Assembly: GCF_000739595.1 (NCBI RefSeq)
Contig: NZ_BBJP01000030.1
Span: 1 to 64,000 of the forward strand
Direction of reading: 5' to 3'
Length of the DNA stretch: 64,000 nt
Source: Halorubrum halophilum
Lineage (GTDB): Archaea > Halobacteriota > Halobacteria > Halobacteriales > Haloferacaceae
Each line of letters opens with the position of its first letter. Within the stretch, counting starts at the first letter, position 1. The translations under genes and the position numbers were made by a program. Shown one piece after another: positions 41,884 to 51,384 of this stretch. Under the pieces are notes generated by a model. That model searched no databases. It worked only from the letters and a program-made list of their open reading frames with translations, and was not told where the DNA came from.

Positions 41884-42443
41884 ACGACCCCTCGGTCCTC
41901 GTCGTCGAAGACGAGCCCGACATCGCCGCGCTGTACGCCGGCTTCCTCGAAGAGCGGTACGACGTCGAGCTCGCCGAGACCGCCGCCGACGCGATCGATC
42001 GGGTCGACGGCGCGGTCGACGTGGTGTTGCTCGACCGGCGCCTCCCCGACGGGAGCGGCGACGACGTGCTCGACCACATTCGCGAGGCCGGCTACGACTG
42101 CCGCGTCGCGATGGTCACCGCCGTCGAGCCCGACTTCGACATCATCGATATGGGGTTCGACCTCTACCTCACCAAGCCCGTCAGCCGCTCGAAGCTGCTG
42201 GCGGCGATCGACACGCTGTTGACCCGCAGCGAGTACGACGACCTGATCCAAGAGGCCGCGGCGCTGGCGAGCAAGCGCGCGGTGCTCAACGCCCAGAAGC
42301 CCGCGGCCCAGCGCGAGGGTAACGAGGCGTACGCCGAGCTCGTCGAGCGGCTCGAAACGCTCGACGCCGACATCGACGAGCTCGGCGAGTCGCTGTCGTC
42401 CGACGACTACCGCGCGATGTTCCGCGACCTCGGCGAGGCCTGA
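41880..42443 (+). CDS. HalX-domain response regulator
   Basis: A 187-residue protein with an N-terminal receiver domain (VLVVEDEPDIAALYAGFLEE; phosphorylated Asp52 in VVLLDRRLPD; Lys99 in LTKP) and a C-terminal HalX domain (residues 110-187) with the helical AYAELVERLETLDADIDELG. HalX is a haloarchaeal output domain of unknown binding partner. The start is a GTG and depends on the overlapping short ORF before it. The partner kinase is not in the window, apart perhaps from the broken kinase at 14.4 kb, which is distant. Confidence 0.88.
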   Translation: MNDPSVLVVEDEPDIAALYAGFLEERYDVELAETAADAIDRVDGAVDVVLLDRRLPDGSGDDVLDHIREAGYDCRVAMVTAVEPDFDIIDMGFDLYLTKPVSRSKLLAAIDTLLTRSEYDDLIQEAAALASKRAVLNAQKPAAQREGNEAYAELVERLETLDADIDELGESLSSDDYRAMFRDLGEA

Positions 42444-42461
42444 CGCGGCGCCGATCGCTCC

Positions 42462-42470
42462 GATTTTTCC
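42462..42470 (+). terminator. T-tract terminator after HalX gene
   Basis: GATTTTTCC, a run of five T, lies 19 bases after the HalX stop. It is a plausible archaeal terminator before a 190-base gene-free stretch that shows nothing else. Confidence 0.4.
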
Positions 42471-42655
42471 CCGCCACCGCAGATCGCTTCACCGCTGTTT
42501 CGTTCGTCTCTCCGCCGCCGACTCATTTACTCTCCCGTCACCGTTTCCGTCGATACCGACAGATCGCGGAGACCGCAGTCGGCGACCGGAACGACGGCCA
42601 CGGGCACCTGGCCGCCGAGGACGTTGTTCAAGTGGCTACAACCCCGACGTAGATC

Positions 42656-44182
42656 ATGATCGACGTTACCGAACACCGAGAGATGCTTCTCGCGGCGGCG
42701 GCCGGGACGGCCGCGGTGGCCGGCTCGTACCTCGTCACGGGGTGGACGCCGTCGTTCGTCGTCCGGCCCGTCGACCAGGCCATCGTGAACCTGACCCCCG
42801 GTTCGATCGTGACCCTCGCGATCGAGACCGTCGGCGACGCGGGGCACCTGATCCACATCGCCATGGCGTTCGCGGCCGTGATCGGGCTGTTCGGTGCGGT
42901 CGCGTTCGCCGGCCTCCGACTCTCCGCGCGCGTCGATCGCTCCTCGGTCGGCGCCGCGGCCGCGGGCGCCGGATCGTGGCTCCTCGCCGCCGGTCTGACC
43001 CGAAGTCCGGTGCAGGCGTTGGGCGTGGCGCTTCCCGTGGCGGCCGTCGTCGTGATCGGCGGGCTTCCTCTGACTTCGACCGGTCCGGCGTCTGGAGACG
43101 ACTCCCCCGTTTCGGGCGTGTCGTCCGGTGCCGTCGACGCGGTGCGTCGCCGGACGCTCGGGGGAGTCGCGGGAGCGCTCGGTCTCGTCGCCGCGGCGAT
43201 CGTCGGTCGGCGGTCGCTCGCGACGGACGACGAGCCGCTCGCCGACGCCCCGCGGTCGGAGGGCGCGACCGCGCGGCTTCGGGAGGTCGAATCGGCCTCG
43301 CTGGCGGTCGCGAGCGACAATCTGCTCGGCATGGTGAGTCCGATCGGGGAGTTCTACAACGTCGATATCGCGGAGTTCGACCCGGCGGTCACCGCGGCCG
43401 AGTGGTCGCTGACGTTCACCGGCGAGACCGGCTCAGAACGGACGGTCACCTTCGACGAGCTGACCGACCGGCCCGTCGAACACCGGGCGGTAACGCTGCG
43501 GTGCGTCGGCGAGGATCTCAACGGCCGCAAGCTGGACAACGCCGTCTGGACAGGGACCCCGATCCGGCCGCTGCTGGAATCCGTCGACCCGCGGGGCGAG
43601 TGCGACTGCGCAATGTTGCGCGGCGAGGACGGGTACTACGTCCAGTTCCCGGTCGACGTGCTCGCCGACGGCTTCCTCGCGTGGGGGATGAACGGGAAGG
43701 AGCTACCTCTCGGCCACGGCCACCCGGTTCGGGTGCTGATCCCGGGACACTGGGGCGAGACGAACGTGAAGTGGCTCTCGGAGATCGAGCTTCTGAACGT
43801 CGAGGCGGACGGCTACTGGGAGGAACGCGGCTGGAAGGGGACCGGCGAGGTGAAGACGGTCGCCAAGCTCTGGGACGAGGGGATCACGGAGCTCGACGAC
43901 GGCCGGGTCGAGCTGGCCGGCCACGCCTACGCCGGGACGCGCGGGATCGAGCGGGTCGAGGTGTCGACCGACGGCGGCGACTTGTGGACCGACGCGACGC
44001 TCTCGGACCCGCTCCCCGACGCCGACGTCTGGCGGCAGTGGCGCCACGTCTTCGACCCCGACGGCGCGCACGAGGTCGTCGTCCGCGCGGTCGACGGCGA
44101 GGGGACCCGGCAGCTTCGAGAGCCGTCGGACCCGTCGCCGACCGGGTCGTCGGGCTGGGTCCGGCGGACGGTCGGACAGTGA
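42656..44182 (+). CDS. Membrane-anchored sulfite-oxidase-family molybdopterin oxidoreductase
   Basis: A 508-residue protein. The N-terminal 190 residues hold about five membrane helices. A sulfite-oxidase-type molybdopterin domain follows at about 210-390, with the molybdenum ligand Cys283 in TLRCVGEDLNG and HPVRVLIPGHWGETNVKWLS. The C-terminal dimerisation domain follows at 395-500 (AGHAYAGTRGIERVEVSTDG). It probably oxidises a sulfur or similar substrate outside or at the membrane; the electron acceptor is not evident, since no haem gene adjoins. The start MIDVTEHREML is taken as the first ATG. Confidence 0.9.
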   Translation: MIDVTEHREMLLAAAAGTAAVAGSYLVTGWTPSFVVRPVDQAIVNLTPGSIVTLAIETVGDAGHLIHIAMAFAAVIGLFGAVAFAGLRLSARVDRSSVGAAAAGAGSWLLAAGLTRSPVQALGVALPVAAVVVIGGLPLTSTGPASGDDSPVSGVSSGAVDAVRRRTLGGVAGALGLVAAAIVGRRSLATDDEPLADAPRSEGATARLREVESASLAVASDNLLGMVSPIGEFYNVDIAEFDPAVTAAEWSLTFTGETGSERTVTFDELTDRPVEHRAVTLRCVGEDLNGRKLDNAVWTGTPIRPLLESVDPRGECDCAMLRGEDGYYVQFPVDVLADGFLAWGMNGKELPLGHGHPVRVLIPGHWGETNVKWLSEIELLNVEADGYWEERGWKGTGEVKTVAKLWDEGITELDDGRVELAGHAYAGTRGIERVEVSTDGGDLWTDATLSDPLPDADVWRQWRHVFDPDGAHEVVVRAVDGEGTRQLREPSDPSPTGSSGWVRRTVGQ

Positions 44183-44221
44183 ACAGTCGGTGAGTAAGCG
44201 AACCGGTGCGCGGAAGCCCCC

Positions 44222-45643
44222 TTACGAGAGCTGTTCGCCGACCAGCCGGTCCGCCTCGGCGACGAACGTATCGCGCTCCTCCGTCGGGATGGTCGCGCCC
44301 GCGGCCACGTCGTGGCCGCCGCCGTCGCCGCCGACCGCCTGACTCGCCTCGCGCATCACCGCCGAGAGGTCGAGGCCCTGCCGCACGAGGGCGTGCGACC
44401 CCCGCGAGGACACCTTCAGCTCCTCCGCGTTCTCCTCGGCGAACGCGATCACGGGTTTCGAGCGGTCGAGGGCGGGCGAGCCGAGCGCCATCCCCGCCAC
44501 GATGCCGACGATCGTCTCGCGGATCCGCGAGCCGGCGTCGAACCACTGGAGGTTCTCCTCCTCGGTGACGCCCTCGTTTTTCACCCACTGTAACCCCTCC
44601 GAGAGGTTCTTGCGGTGGTTCCGCAGGAGCCGGCGCGCCTCGGCGAGGGCATCGCCGCGGTCGCCGAGACACACCGCGAGCCCCACGTCGGCCCGCTCGT
44701 ACCGGGCGGTGGCGTTGAGGAGGGTGGAGAACTCGCTCACGTCCCGCAGCTCGGTGCCCGGCTCCTCGTCGACGAGGGTGTAGGAGGTGCCGACGAGCGC
44801 CTCGATCCGGTCGGCGGGGACACCGGAGGCGACGGCGCGGCGCATCAGGCCGGAGGCGAGAATTTGTCGTTCCTCGCCGTCAAGGTCGACCCAGCGCCGC
44901 CACTCTCCGTCGCGTTTCACGTCGACGTCGAGGTCGGTGAGGAAGGCGATTGCGCCCGCCTCGTCGTTCGAGACGCCCGGGATCTTCACGTCGGAGGCGT
45001 ACTCCAGCAGCTTCGGGAGCGGGCGCGTCTGCCTGCCGTACAGGTCCAGATCGGTCTGCGCCTCGATGACGCCCGCGTCGACGCCGTCGGCGACGATCGC
45101 CTCGTTGGCGCCGACGAGCCCGCCGTCGGAGTCCTGCATGTCGCCCACGGCCCCGACCACCGCCAGCGCGGCGAGGTCGCGGTTGTCGCCGTCTGGCCCC
45201 TCCAGCGCGCGGGCGAGCACGTAGCTCGCGCCCGCCCCCGACAACTCGCTCGCGCCGTTTATCCCTTCGAGCAGCGGGTTGAGGTGAAACTCCGTGTCGC
45301 GATCGCCCGGCTGGTGGTGGTCGGCGATCACGGGGACGAAGTCGCCGCGGTCCTCGTGCTCGGCGATGGAGTCGAGCTGGCCGGAGCCGAAGTCGGTGAA
45401 CAGCACCACGTCGAACTCGCGGGCGGCGATCCCCGCGATCGACTCGGCGTCGAGCTGCTTCTCGAAGACGACCTCGTGGTCGATCCCGGCCCGTTCAAGC
45501 GCCGTCGAGGCGATCGCGCCGCTGGTAAGCCCGTCGGCGTCGATGTGGGACGCGAGCAGCACTCGGTCCGCGGCGCGGAGCCGGTCGGCGCAGGCGTTCG
45601 CGCGCGCAGTGAGCTCCGGCACGGGAGGGTCGGCGACTGCCAT
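44222..45643 (-). CDS. DHH-family phosphoesterase (RecJ-like)
   Basis: A 473-residue archaeal RecJ-like DHH phosphoesterase. Motifs are LLASHIDADGLTSGAI (motif I), FTDFGSGQLDS, ADHHQPGD (the DHH motif) and the DHHA1 end GGDGGGHDVAAGA. These enzymes are single-strand exonucleases or nanoRNases; archaeal members bind the GINS-CMG replication complex. The ATG at 45643 (MAVADPPVPEL) is chosen over a longer start, which would overlap the promoter of metY. It is divergent from metY. Confidence 0.9.
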   Translation of the reverse strand: MAVADPPVPELTARANACADRLRAADRVLLASHIDADGLTSGAIASTALERAGIDHEVVFEKQLDAESIAGIAAREFDVVLFTDFGSGQLDSIAEHEDRGDFVPVIADHHQPGDRDTEFHLNPLLEGINGASELSGAGASYVLARALEGPDGDNRDLAALAVVGAVGDMQDSDGGLVGANEAIVADGVDAGVIEAQTDLDLYGRQTRPLPKLLEYASDVKIPGVSNDEAGAIAFLTDLDVDVKRDGEWRRWVDLDGEERQILASGLMRRAVASGVPADRIEALVGTSYTLVDEEPGTELRDVSEFSTLLNATARYERADVGLAVCLGDRGDALAEARRLLRNHRKNLSEGLQWVKNEGVTEEENLQWFDAGSRIRETIVGIVAGMALGSPALDRSKPVIAFAEENAEELKVSSRGSHALVRQGLDLSAVMREASQAVGGDGGGHDVAAGATIPTEERDTFVAEADRLVGEQLS

Positions 45644-45768
45644 TACCGGTCGTTGGCTCCCGACCGGGGATAAACTCACGCTTCGGCCGACCACCCGGTG
45701 GGGCCCGCCGCGTGCCCCTCCTCCGGCACTTCGACGCAGGCCGAGGCATCACTTGCCGTAACTGACGG

Positions 45769-45801
45769 TTATAGATATTTGTAGATATATGCACTACACA
45801 C
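45769..45801 (+). promoter_or_regulatory. metY promoter with phased TAGATAT boxes
   Basis: TAGATAT occurs at 45772 and 45782, 10 bases apart, just before the metY ATG. The AT-rich stretch TTATAGATATTTG is at the TATA distance, so the mRNA is leaderless. Two copies on one helix face could be a repressor site overlapping the TATA box. Confidence 0.4.
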
Positions 45802-47130
45802 ATGACACGTGGGTTCAACACCCGGAGTCTCCACGCCGGCGCCGAGGCCGATCCGGCGACCGGGTCGCGCGCGACCCCGATCCACCAGACGACCTCCTAC
45901 GTCTTCGACGACGCGGACACGGCGGCGGAGCTGTACGCGCTCCGGGCGGAGGGGCACGTCTACTCCCGGCTCTCAAACCCGACGGTGAGCGTCCTCGAAG
46001 ACCGGATCGCCGACCTCTCGGGCGGGTCCGACGCCGTCGCGACCGGCTCGGGGATGGCCGCACTCGACACGATAACGACGGTGCTCGCGAGCGCGGGCGA
46101 CAACATCGTCGCCAGCTCCGAGATGTACGGCGGCACGGCCGCGTACCTCACGAGCATCGCGAACCGCCGCGGGATCGAGGCGCGGCTCGTCGACACCCTC
46201 GACGACGAGGCGTACGCGGACGTCATCGACGAGGACACCGCGTTCGTCCATGTGGAGACGGTCGCCAACCCCTCGCTCGTCACGCCCGACTTCGAGCGGC
46301 TCGCCGAGATCGCCCACGACCACGCGGTCCCGCTTGTGGTCGACAACACGTTCGCGACCCCCTATCTCTGTCGCCCGTTCGAGCACGGCGCCGACATCGT
46401 CTGGGAGTCGACGACGAAGTGGATCACGGGCAACGGGACGACGGTCGGCGGCGTCGTCGTCGACGGCGGGCAGTTCCCGTGGGACCATCCCGACGCCGAC
46501 TACGACGAGCTCGACGGCCAGTCGCCGGCCTACCCGATCGACTTCGTCGAGCAGTTCGGCGACGCCGCTTTCGCCAACGTCGCCCGCCAGCGCGGGGTCC
46601 GGCCGACCGGCGGCCAGCAGTCGCCCTTCGACGCGTGGCAGACGATCCAGGGGCTCAACACGCTCCCGCTCCGGATGGAGCGCCACTGCGAGAACGCCCG
46701 GAGCGTCGCCGAGTTCCTCCGCGACGACGACCGGGTCGACTGGGTGGCGTACCCCGGCTTCGAGGACCACGAGAGCCACGGCAACGCCGCCGAGTACCTC
46801 GACGGCTACGGCGGGATGGTCACCTTCGGGGTCGACGGCGGCTACGAGGCCGCCAAGACGTTCTGCGAGGCGGTCGACCTGACGAGCTTCCTCGCGAACA
46901 TCGGGGACGCGAAGACGCTCGTCATCCACCCGGCGTCGACCACGCACGCGCAGATGGACGAGACCCAACAGCGCCTCGCCGGCGTCTACCCGGAGATGCT
47001 CCGGCTCTCCGTCGGGATCGAGGACGCGGACGACGTGATCGCCGACCTCGACGCGGGACTGACCGCGGGCGAGCGCGCCGCGACGGAGCGAGCCGAAACC
47101 GAGGAGCCGGCGAACGGGGGAGGGGCGTGA
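45802..47130 (+). CDS. metY: O-acetylhomoserine aminocarboxypropyltransferase (MetY)
   Basis: A 442-residue PLP enzyme of the Cys/Met metabolism family that joins O-acetylhomoserine with sulfide to give homocysteine. The PLP-binding Lys is about residue 206 in [13 protein letters not shown]. The typical start [20 protein letters not shown] and YSRLSNPTV are present, and the length is normal for MetY rather than the shorter MetB/MetC. It is followed 4 bases later by metX, so the two consecutive steps are co-expressed. Confidence 0.95.
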   Translation: MTRGFNTRSLHAGAEADPATGSRATPIHQTTSYVFDDADTAAELYALRAEGHVYSRLSNPTVSVLEDRIADLSGGSDAVATGSGMAALDTITTVLASAGDNIVASSEMYGGTAAYLTSIANRRGIEARLVDTLDDEAYADVIDEDTAFVHVETVANPSLVTPDFERLAEIAHDHAVPLVVDNTFATPYLCRPFEHGADIVWESTTKWITGNGTTVGGVVVDGGQFPWDHPDADYDELDGQSPAYPIDFVEQFGDAAFANVARQRGVRPTGGQQSPFDAWQTIQGLNTLPLRMERHCENARSVAEFLRDDDRVDWVAYPGFEDHESHGNAAEYLDGYGGMVTFGVDGGYEAAKTFCEAVDLTSFLANIGDAKTLVIHPASTTHAQMDETQQRLAGVYPEMLRLSVGIEDADDVIADLDAGLTAGERAATERAETEEPANGGGA

Positions 47131-47134
47131 ACCG

Positions 47135-48436
47135 ATGAGCGCCGTCCCGACAGACCACGGCGTCGCCTCGCTCGGCGAGTTCACCTTCGAGTGCGGGCAG
47201 TCGGTCCCCGACCTGGAAGTCGCCTACGAGACCCACGGCGAGTTCGACGGCGACAACGTCGTGTTGGTGTGTCACGCGCTCACCGGCAGCCAGAACGTCG
47301 CCCGGTCGCCCGCCCCGGAGCGCGACGAGGAGACTCGCGGGGCCGGACAGGCCGGGCAGGCCCGCGCGTGGTGGGACGACATCGTCGGCCCGGGGAAGGC
47401 AATCGACACGACCGAGTACTACGTCGTCTGCGCGAACGTCCCCGGCTCCTGTTACGGCACCACTGGCCCGACGAGCGAGCGCCCCGCCGACCTCGACCTC
47501 CCCGACGAGCCCGATCACGACCGGTGGGGAACCTCCTTCCCGCCGGTGCAGGTCGAGGACTGGGCGCGCGCGCAGCGCCGCCTGCTGGACCACCTCGGCG
47601 TGGGCCGGCTCCGGGCCGTCGTCGGCGGGAGCGTCGGCGGGATGAACGCCCTGGAGTGGGCGAAGCGCTACCCGGACGACGTCGACCGGGTGGTCGCCAT
47701 CGCGACCGCGGGGCGCCTCGACGCGCAGTGCCTCGCGCTCGACGCGGTCGCTCGGCGGGCGATCCGCGCGGACTCGAACTGGAACGGGGGCGACTACTAC
47801 GGCGAGGACCGTCCCTCGCCCGACGAGGGGCTCGCCTTGGCCCGCCAAATCGGCCACATCATGTACCTCTCGAAGGCGTCGATGGAGCGGAAGTTCGGGC
47901 GACGCTCCGCCGGTCGCGACTCGCTGACGCGCGAGGAGGGCGACCTCGGGCTCCCGCCGGAGCCGACGGCGGCCTTCTTCCCCTACCGCGAGGTGGAGTC
48001 GTATCTCGACTATCAGGCCGAGGGGTTCAGCCAGCGGTTCGACGCCAACAGCTACCTCTACCTCACGCGCGCGATGGACGAGTACGACCTCGCGGCGGGA
48101 CACGGCACCGACGCCGACGCGCTCGGCGCCTTCGACGGGGAGGCGCTCCTGTTGAGCTTCACCGCCGACTGGCACTTCACCGTCGAGCAGTCGTCGTCGC
48201 TCGCCGACGCGTTCCGCGCCGGCGACGCCCCGGTCGCCCACCACGTGATCGACTCCGACCACGGCCACGACGCGTTCCTCGTCGAGCCCGAACACGTCGG
48301 GCCGCCCCTCCGCGACTTCCTCGCGGAGGGGGTCGAGGGGCGGGCGGTCTCCGACGACAGCGGCGGCGACCGAGACGAGTCCGTGCGTCCCGAGTCAGAC
48401 CACGCGCCGGTCCACGCGAGCCTTTTTAAGGGATAG
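47135..48436 (+). CDS. metX: Homoserine O-acetyltransferase (MetX)
   Basis: A 433-residue alpha/beta-hydrolase-fold acetyltransferase giving O-acetylhomoserine for MetY. The nucleophile Ser is about residue 166 in [13 protein letters not shown]. The oxyanion-region signature [11 protein letters not shown] and the C-terminal [14 protein letters not shown], with the catalytic His, are in place. An insertion near residue 130 is acidic. The last 40 residues are disordered. Its stop lies in the first unit of a tandem TATA-containing repeat. Confidence 0.95.
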   Translation: MSAVPTDHGVASLGEFTFECGQSVPDLEVAYETHGEFDGDNVVLVCHALTGSQNVARSPAPERDEETRGAGQAGQARAWWDDIVGPGKAIDTTEYYVVCANVPGSCYGTTGPTSERPADLDLPDEPDHDRWGTSFPPVQVEDWARAQRRLLDHLGVGRLRAVVGGSVGGMNALEWAKRYPDDVDRVVAIATAGRLDAQCLALDAVARRAIRADSNWNGGDYYGEDRPSPDEGLALARQIGHIMYLSKASMERKFGRRSAGRDSLTREEGDLGLPPEPTAAFFPYREVESYLDYQAEGFSQRFDANSYLYLTRAMDEYDLAAGHGTDADALGAFDGEALLLSFTADWHFTVEQSSSLADAFRAGDAPVAHHVIDSDHGHDAFLVEPEHVGPPLRDFLAEGVEGRAVSDDSGGDRDESVRPESDHAPVHASLFKG

Positions 48437-48469
48437 CTGACGCTTTTAAAGATAGCTGACGCTTTTAAA
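48432..48469 (+). repeat. Tandem 19-base repeat with TATA boxes
   Basis: GATAGCTGACGCTTTTAAA is repeated twice, 48432-48450 and 48451-48469, with no change. Each unit ends in TTTTAAA, a good TATA box. The repeat starts inside the metX stop and precedes copy 3 of the structured element, so it may be a doubled promoter. Confidence 0.7.
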
Positions 48470-48479
48470 AAGAGCCGAT

Positions 48480-48892
48480 GTGCGGTGGCGTCGCCGGCGC
48501 TACGCGCCGGCTGCAAGCGAGAGCTTCGCTCTCGCCCCGCGCGCCTCCGAGCGCCCTGATAAGGGCGCGAGTAGAGAGAGACCGAAGGTCTCTCTGACAG
48601 CCGGCGGCGAAGCCGCCGGCGAGAGCGTCGCGCGAGGGACGCGGTGAGCGCTCGCAGAGCGCGAACCGCGAGGCTGGGGAGGCGTGAGGTGCTGTGCGGT
48701 TGCGGACGGGTGGGACTCAAAGGGGCAGTCGCCGGCGGCTTCGCCGCCGGCTGCCAGAGGCGCGAAGCGCCTCGCTGCCGTGAGGATGGCGCAGGCGACG
48801 TAAGCACCACAGGAACGAGCGCAGCGAGTGACGAGGAGCGCAGCGAGCGTGCGTCATCCTCACGGCTGGGGCTTTGGAGGTGTTCGCCGTCG
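48480..48892 (+). ncRNA. Dispersed structured RNA element, copy 3
   Basis: TTTTAAA boxes precede GTGCGGTGGCG. The first hairpin is GCGCCCT-GATA-AGGGCGC-like (48551-48568). In place of the 30-base palindrome of copies 1 and 2 there are several other GC hairpins (48580-48660). GAGGCTGGGGAGGCGTGAGG and GGGACTCAAAGGGGCAG are kept. Two extra hairpins with TTC/GAA loops (48731-48773) are inserted before a 12-pair stem (48777-48788 with 48855-48866), which closes before CTGGGGCTTTGGAGGT. Conserved linkers with freely varying, still paired helices suggest an RNA. Confidence 0.68.
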
Positions 48893-48980
48893 ATCCGGAA
48901 TCAACCGTTTATAAGCGAGCGGGTGGGGCTTTGGTGCCTTCACCGTCGATCCGGTATCGGCTGTTTATGAGTGAGCAGGT
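48867..48980 (+). repeat. Tandem 57-base duplication at the 3' end of copy 3
   Basis: The end of the element, from TGGGGCTTTGG onward, is repeated next to itself (48867-48923 and 48924-48980) with about ten differences. The shared core is CCGTCGATCCGG. Each unit ends with a TATA-like TTTATAAG or TTTATGAG. The remaining bases up to 49062 show no gene. Confidence 0.65.
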
Positions 48981-49062
48981 GAGCCGTCGAGGTCTCTCTG
49001 ACACAACTATAACGATCAACCATGACAACGTTCATAGTTCTCGGCTCCGTGGTGTGTGAGGT

Positions 49063-50715
49063 ATGCCCGGTGGACACTCCCAGACCCTGCGACCGTTCCT
49101 GTGGCGCGCGGAAAAACTGTACGGCGACACCGAGATCGTCTCCCGGACTCACGAGGGGCGCACGCGACACACCTATTCCGAGTACGCCGACCGAACCGCA
49201 CAGCTCGCGAACGCCCTAGACGAGTACGGGATCGACCGCGGTGACCGGATCGCGACGTTCTGCTGGAACCACACGCGCCACTTCGAGACGTACTTCGGCG
49301 TCCCGAACACCGGTGCGCAGCTTCACACGATCAACCCGCTCCTACCCGACGAGCACATCCAGTACATCGTCGAGGACGCCGCCGACGAGATAATCTTCGT
49401 CGACGCGTCGCTGGCGCCGAAGCTCGCTGGCGCTGCGGAGGGAGCAGCGGAGTTCGACGACGTCGACTTCGTCTCCATGGGATCCGATGAGATCGACGCG
49501 CTCGACGCGACACCCTACGAGGAGTTCATCGCCGGCCACTCGACCGACTACGACTGGCCGGACCTCGACGGCGACCAGCCCGCCGGGCTCTGTTACACCT
49601 CCGGCACCACGGGGAAGCCGAAGGGCGTCGAGTACACCCAGTCGATGCTGTGGAGCCACACGATGGCCTCCCAGACGCCGCAGGGGATCCCGATGGAGGA
49701 CTCCGACGTGGTCATGCCTGTCGTCCCCATGTTCCACGTCAACGCGTGGGGGATGCCGTTCACCGCGACCGCAGCGGGCGCGAAACACGTCTACCCCGGT
49801 CCCTCGCCCGACCCAGCCGACCTCGCCGCCCTCATCGAGGAGGAGGGCGTGACGGTCTCCGCGGGCGTGCCGACGGTGTGGCTCGGGCTCCAGGAGTACG
49901 TCACGGAGGGGAACGACGTCGACCTCTCGACGCTCGACACCGTGATCGTCGGCGGCGCGGCCGCGCCGCAGTCGCTGATCGAGTGGTACGACGACCGCGG
50001 GGTCGAGGTGCTCCACGCGTGGGGGATGACCGAGCTGTCGCCGATCGGCACCGTCTCGCATCTCACGAACGACCTACGGGACGCCGACTACGAGACGCAG
50101 GTCGACAAGCGCTCGAAACAGGGGCTCGTCGTCCCCGGGCTGGAGTTCGAGGTGATCGACGAGGACGGCGAGGAGATCCCGTGGGACGGCGAGGCGTTCG
50201 GCGAGCTCCGGATCCGCGGCCCGTGGGTGACTCAGGAGTACTTCGCGCGCCCCGACGCCAGCGAGGAGGGGTTCGAGGACGGCTGGCTGAAGACCGGCGA
50301 CGTGGTCACCGTCGACGAGGACGGCTACCTCCAGCTCGTCGACCGGACGAAAGACGTGATCAAGTCGGGCGGCGAGTGGATCTCCAGCGTCGAACTGGAG
50401 AACGCGATCATGGCCTATGACGGCGTCAGCGAGGCGACCGTAGTCGGCGTCCCGCACGAGCGCTGGCAAGAGCGCCCCGTCGCGTTCGTCGTCGCGGCCG
50501 ACAGCGTCGACCGCGACGCCTTAGTCGAGGAGATCGAGGCCGGGCTCCGCGAGGAGTACCCGAAGTGGTGGGTGCCCGACGCGGTGGAGTTCATCGACGA
50601 GGTGCCGAAGACCGCGACCGGCAAGTTCTCGAAGAAGGACCTCCGGGAGCGGTACGCCGACCAGTCGCTCGTCGAGGGATCGGTGCCGGAAGACGACGCG
50701 CCCGAGGGGGAGTAG
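49063..50715 (+). CDS. Acyl-CoA synthetase (AMP-forming)
   Basis: A 550-residue ANL-superfamily ligase that activates a carboxylic acid, probably a medium- or long-chain fatty acid, to its CoA ester. The AMP-binding P-loop is CYTSGTTGKPKGVEYT near residues 177-192. AWGMTELSPIGTVSH and LKTGDVVTVDEDGYLQLVDR follow, and the C-terminal Lys motif is KTATGKFSKKDLRERYAD. The length suits fatty-acyl-CoA ligases of the AlkK type. A haloarchaeal acyl-CoA dehydrogenase gene occurs 12 kb further on. Confidence 0.92.
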   Translation: MPGGHSQTLRPFLWRAEKLYGDTEIVSRTHEGRTRHTYSEYADRTAQLANALDEYGIDRGDRIATFCWNHTRHFETYFGVPNTGAQLHTINPLLPDEHIQYIVEDAADEIIFVDASLAPKLAGAAEGAAEFDDVDFVSMGSDEIDALDATPYEEFIAGHSTDYDWPDLDGDQPAGLCYTSGTTGKPKGVEYTQSMLWSHTMASQTPQGIPMEDSDVVMPVVPMFHVNAWGMPFTATAAGAKHVYPGPSPDPADLAALIEEEGVTVSAGVPTVWLGLQEYVTEGNDVDLSTLDTVIVGGAAAPQSLIEWYDDRGVEVLHAWGMTELSPIGTVSHLTNDLRDADYETQVDKRSKQGLVVPGLEFEVIDEDGEEIPWDGEAFGELRIRGPWVTQEYFARPDASEEGFEDGWLKTGDVVTVDEDGYLQLVDRTKDVIKSGGEWISSVELENAIMAYDGVSEATVVGVPHERWQERPVAFVVAADSVDRDALVEEIEAGLREEYPKWWVPDAVEFIDEVPKTATGKFSKKDLRERYADQSLVEGSVPEDDAPEGE

Positions 50716-50740
50716 GACCTCGTCCGGAGAGAATCCGCTC

Positions 50741-51181
50741 TCAGTCGTCGCGGTCGCCGACGACCCACTTGTGCGAGTAACTCTCGCCGCAGGTGCAGTG
50801 GGCGTACGCGTGAACCACGTCGCCCTCGGCGTAGAGGCCGCCGACCTCCTCGTTTTGTGCCTCCGCGAACGCGAAGACGAACTGGACTTCGTGGTCGTCG
50901 TCGGGGGTCTCCTCGGCGACGGGGCACGCCCCGTCGTCGAGCGCACGGGCGATCTCCCCTTCGGCGCCCATGGCCGTCTTCGCGAACTCCATCGCTCCCA
51001 TGCCCGTGCCGGCCTCGAACGCGGAGCGACCGGTCTCGCCGTCGAGGATCAGCCGGACCCCGCCGTCGGTCTCGGTGCCGACGTTCCGGAGCCGGGAGTC
51101 GTCGTCGAGATACGCGTCGCTCAGGTAGAAGACCACGTCGTCGAGCCGCTCGCCGGCGAGGAACTCGTCGAGTTTGCTCAT
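50741..51181 (-). CDS. DUF5807 family protein
   Basis: A 146-residue acidic soluble protein beginning MSKLDEFLAGERLDDVVFYL. It ends with a Cys pair in AHCTCGESYSHKW, perhaps a metal site with the nearby His. The pattern matches haloarchaeal DUF5807, of unknown function. A TATA-like CTTTTTACC on the minus strand (about 51205-51213) is 26 bases before the ATG, so the mRNA is leaderless. Confidence 0.78.
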   Translation of the reverse strand: MSKLDEFLAGERLDDVVFYLSDAYLDDDSRLRNVGTETDGGVRLILDGETGRSAFEAGTGMGAMEFAKTAMGAEGEIARALDDGACPVAEETPDDDHEVQFVFAFAEAQNEEVGGLYAEGDVVHAYAHCTCGESYSHKWVVGDRDD

Positions 51182-51384
51182 GCCGACCCGAGGCGCGTGA
51201 GCGGTAAAAAGCGTGCGAGTCGCGGTAGGTCGGGGCGCCTCGTACCGATGCGAATCGCCGCCGACGCCCGACGCCGGACGTCCGACGCAATCCCCGCCGC
51301 GACGCCCCGCCTAATATATGATTTTTGATAACTCGTGTGGAATCGGGATAACTGTTAATACGTACCACTGAGATCCGTCGCCTA
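51182..51384. other. Gene-free stretch
   Basis: No convincing gene. The first part is GC-rich; the end (51310-51360) is AT-rich with TAATATATG and TTAATACG, probable promoter boxes for the small ORF or for hef. Confidence 0.5.

Noticed and set aside
42444-42655. A gene in the gap between HalX and the molybdopterin oxidoreductase
   Set aside because: No frame with suitable composition or start signal; only a T-run terminator is visible.
42527-42856. A minus-strand ORF before the molybdopterin oxidoreductase
   Set aside because: It overlaps the start of the better supported plus-strand gene, and its product is Gly/Arg-rich without a domain.
48480-48980. A CRISPR array in the repeat-rich intergenic region
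   Set aside because: The repeats are hairpins of different sequence and spacing and a 57-base tandem duplication. There is no regular repeat-spacer pattern and there are no cas genes in the window.
49022-49219. A short ORF at the start of the acyl-CoA synthetase region
   Set aside because: It lies largely within the acyl-CoA synthetase gene in another frame and has a Cys/Pro-rich, non-acidic composition.
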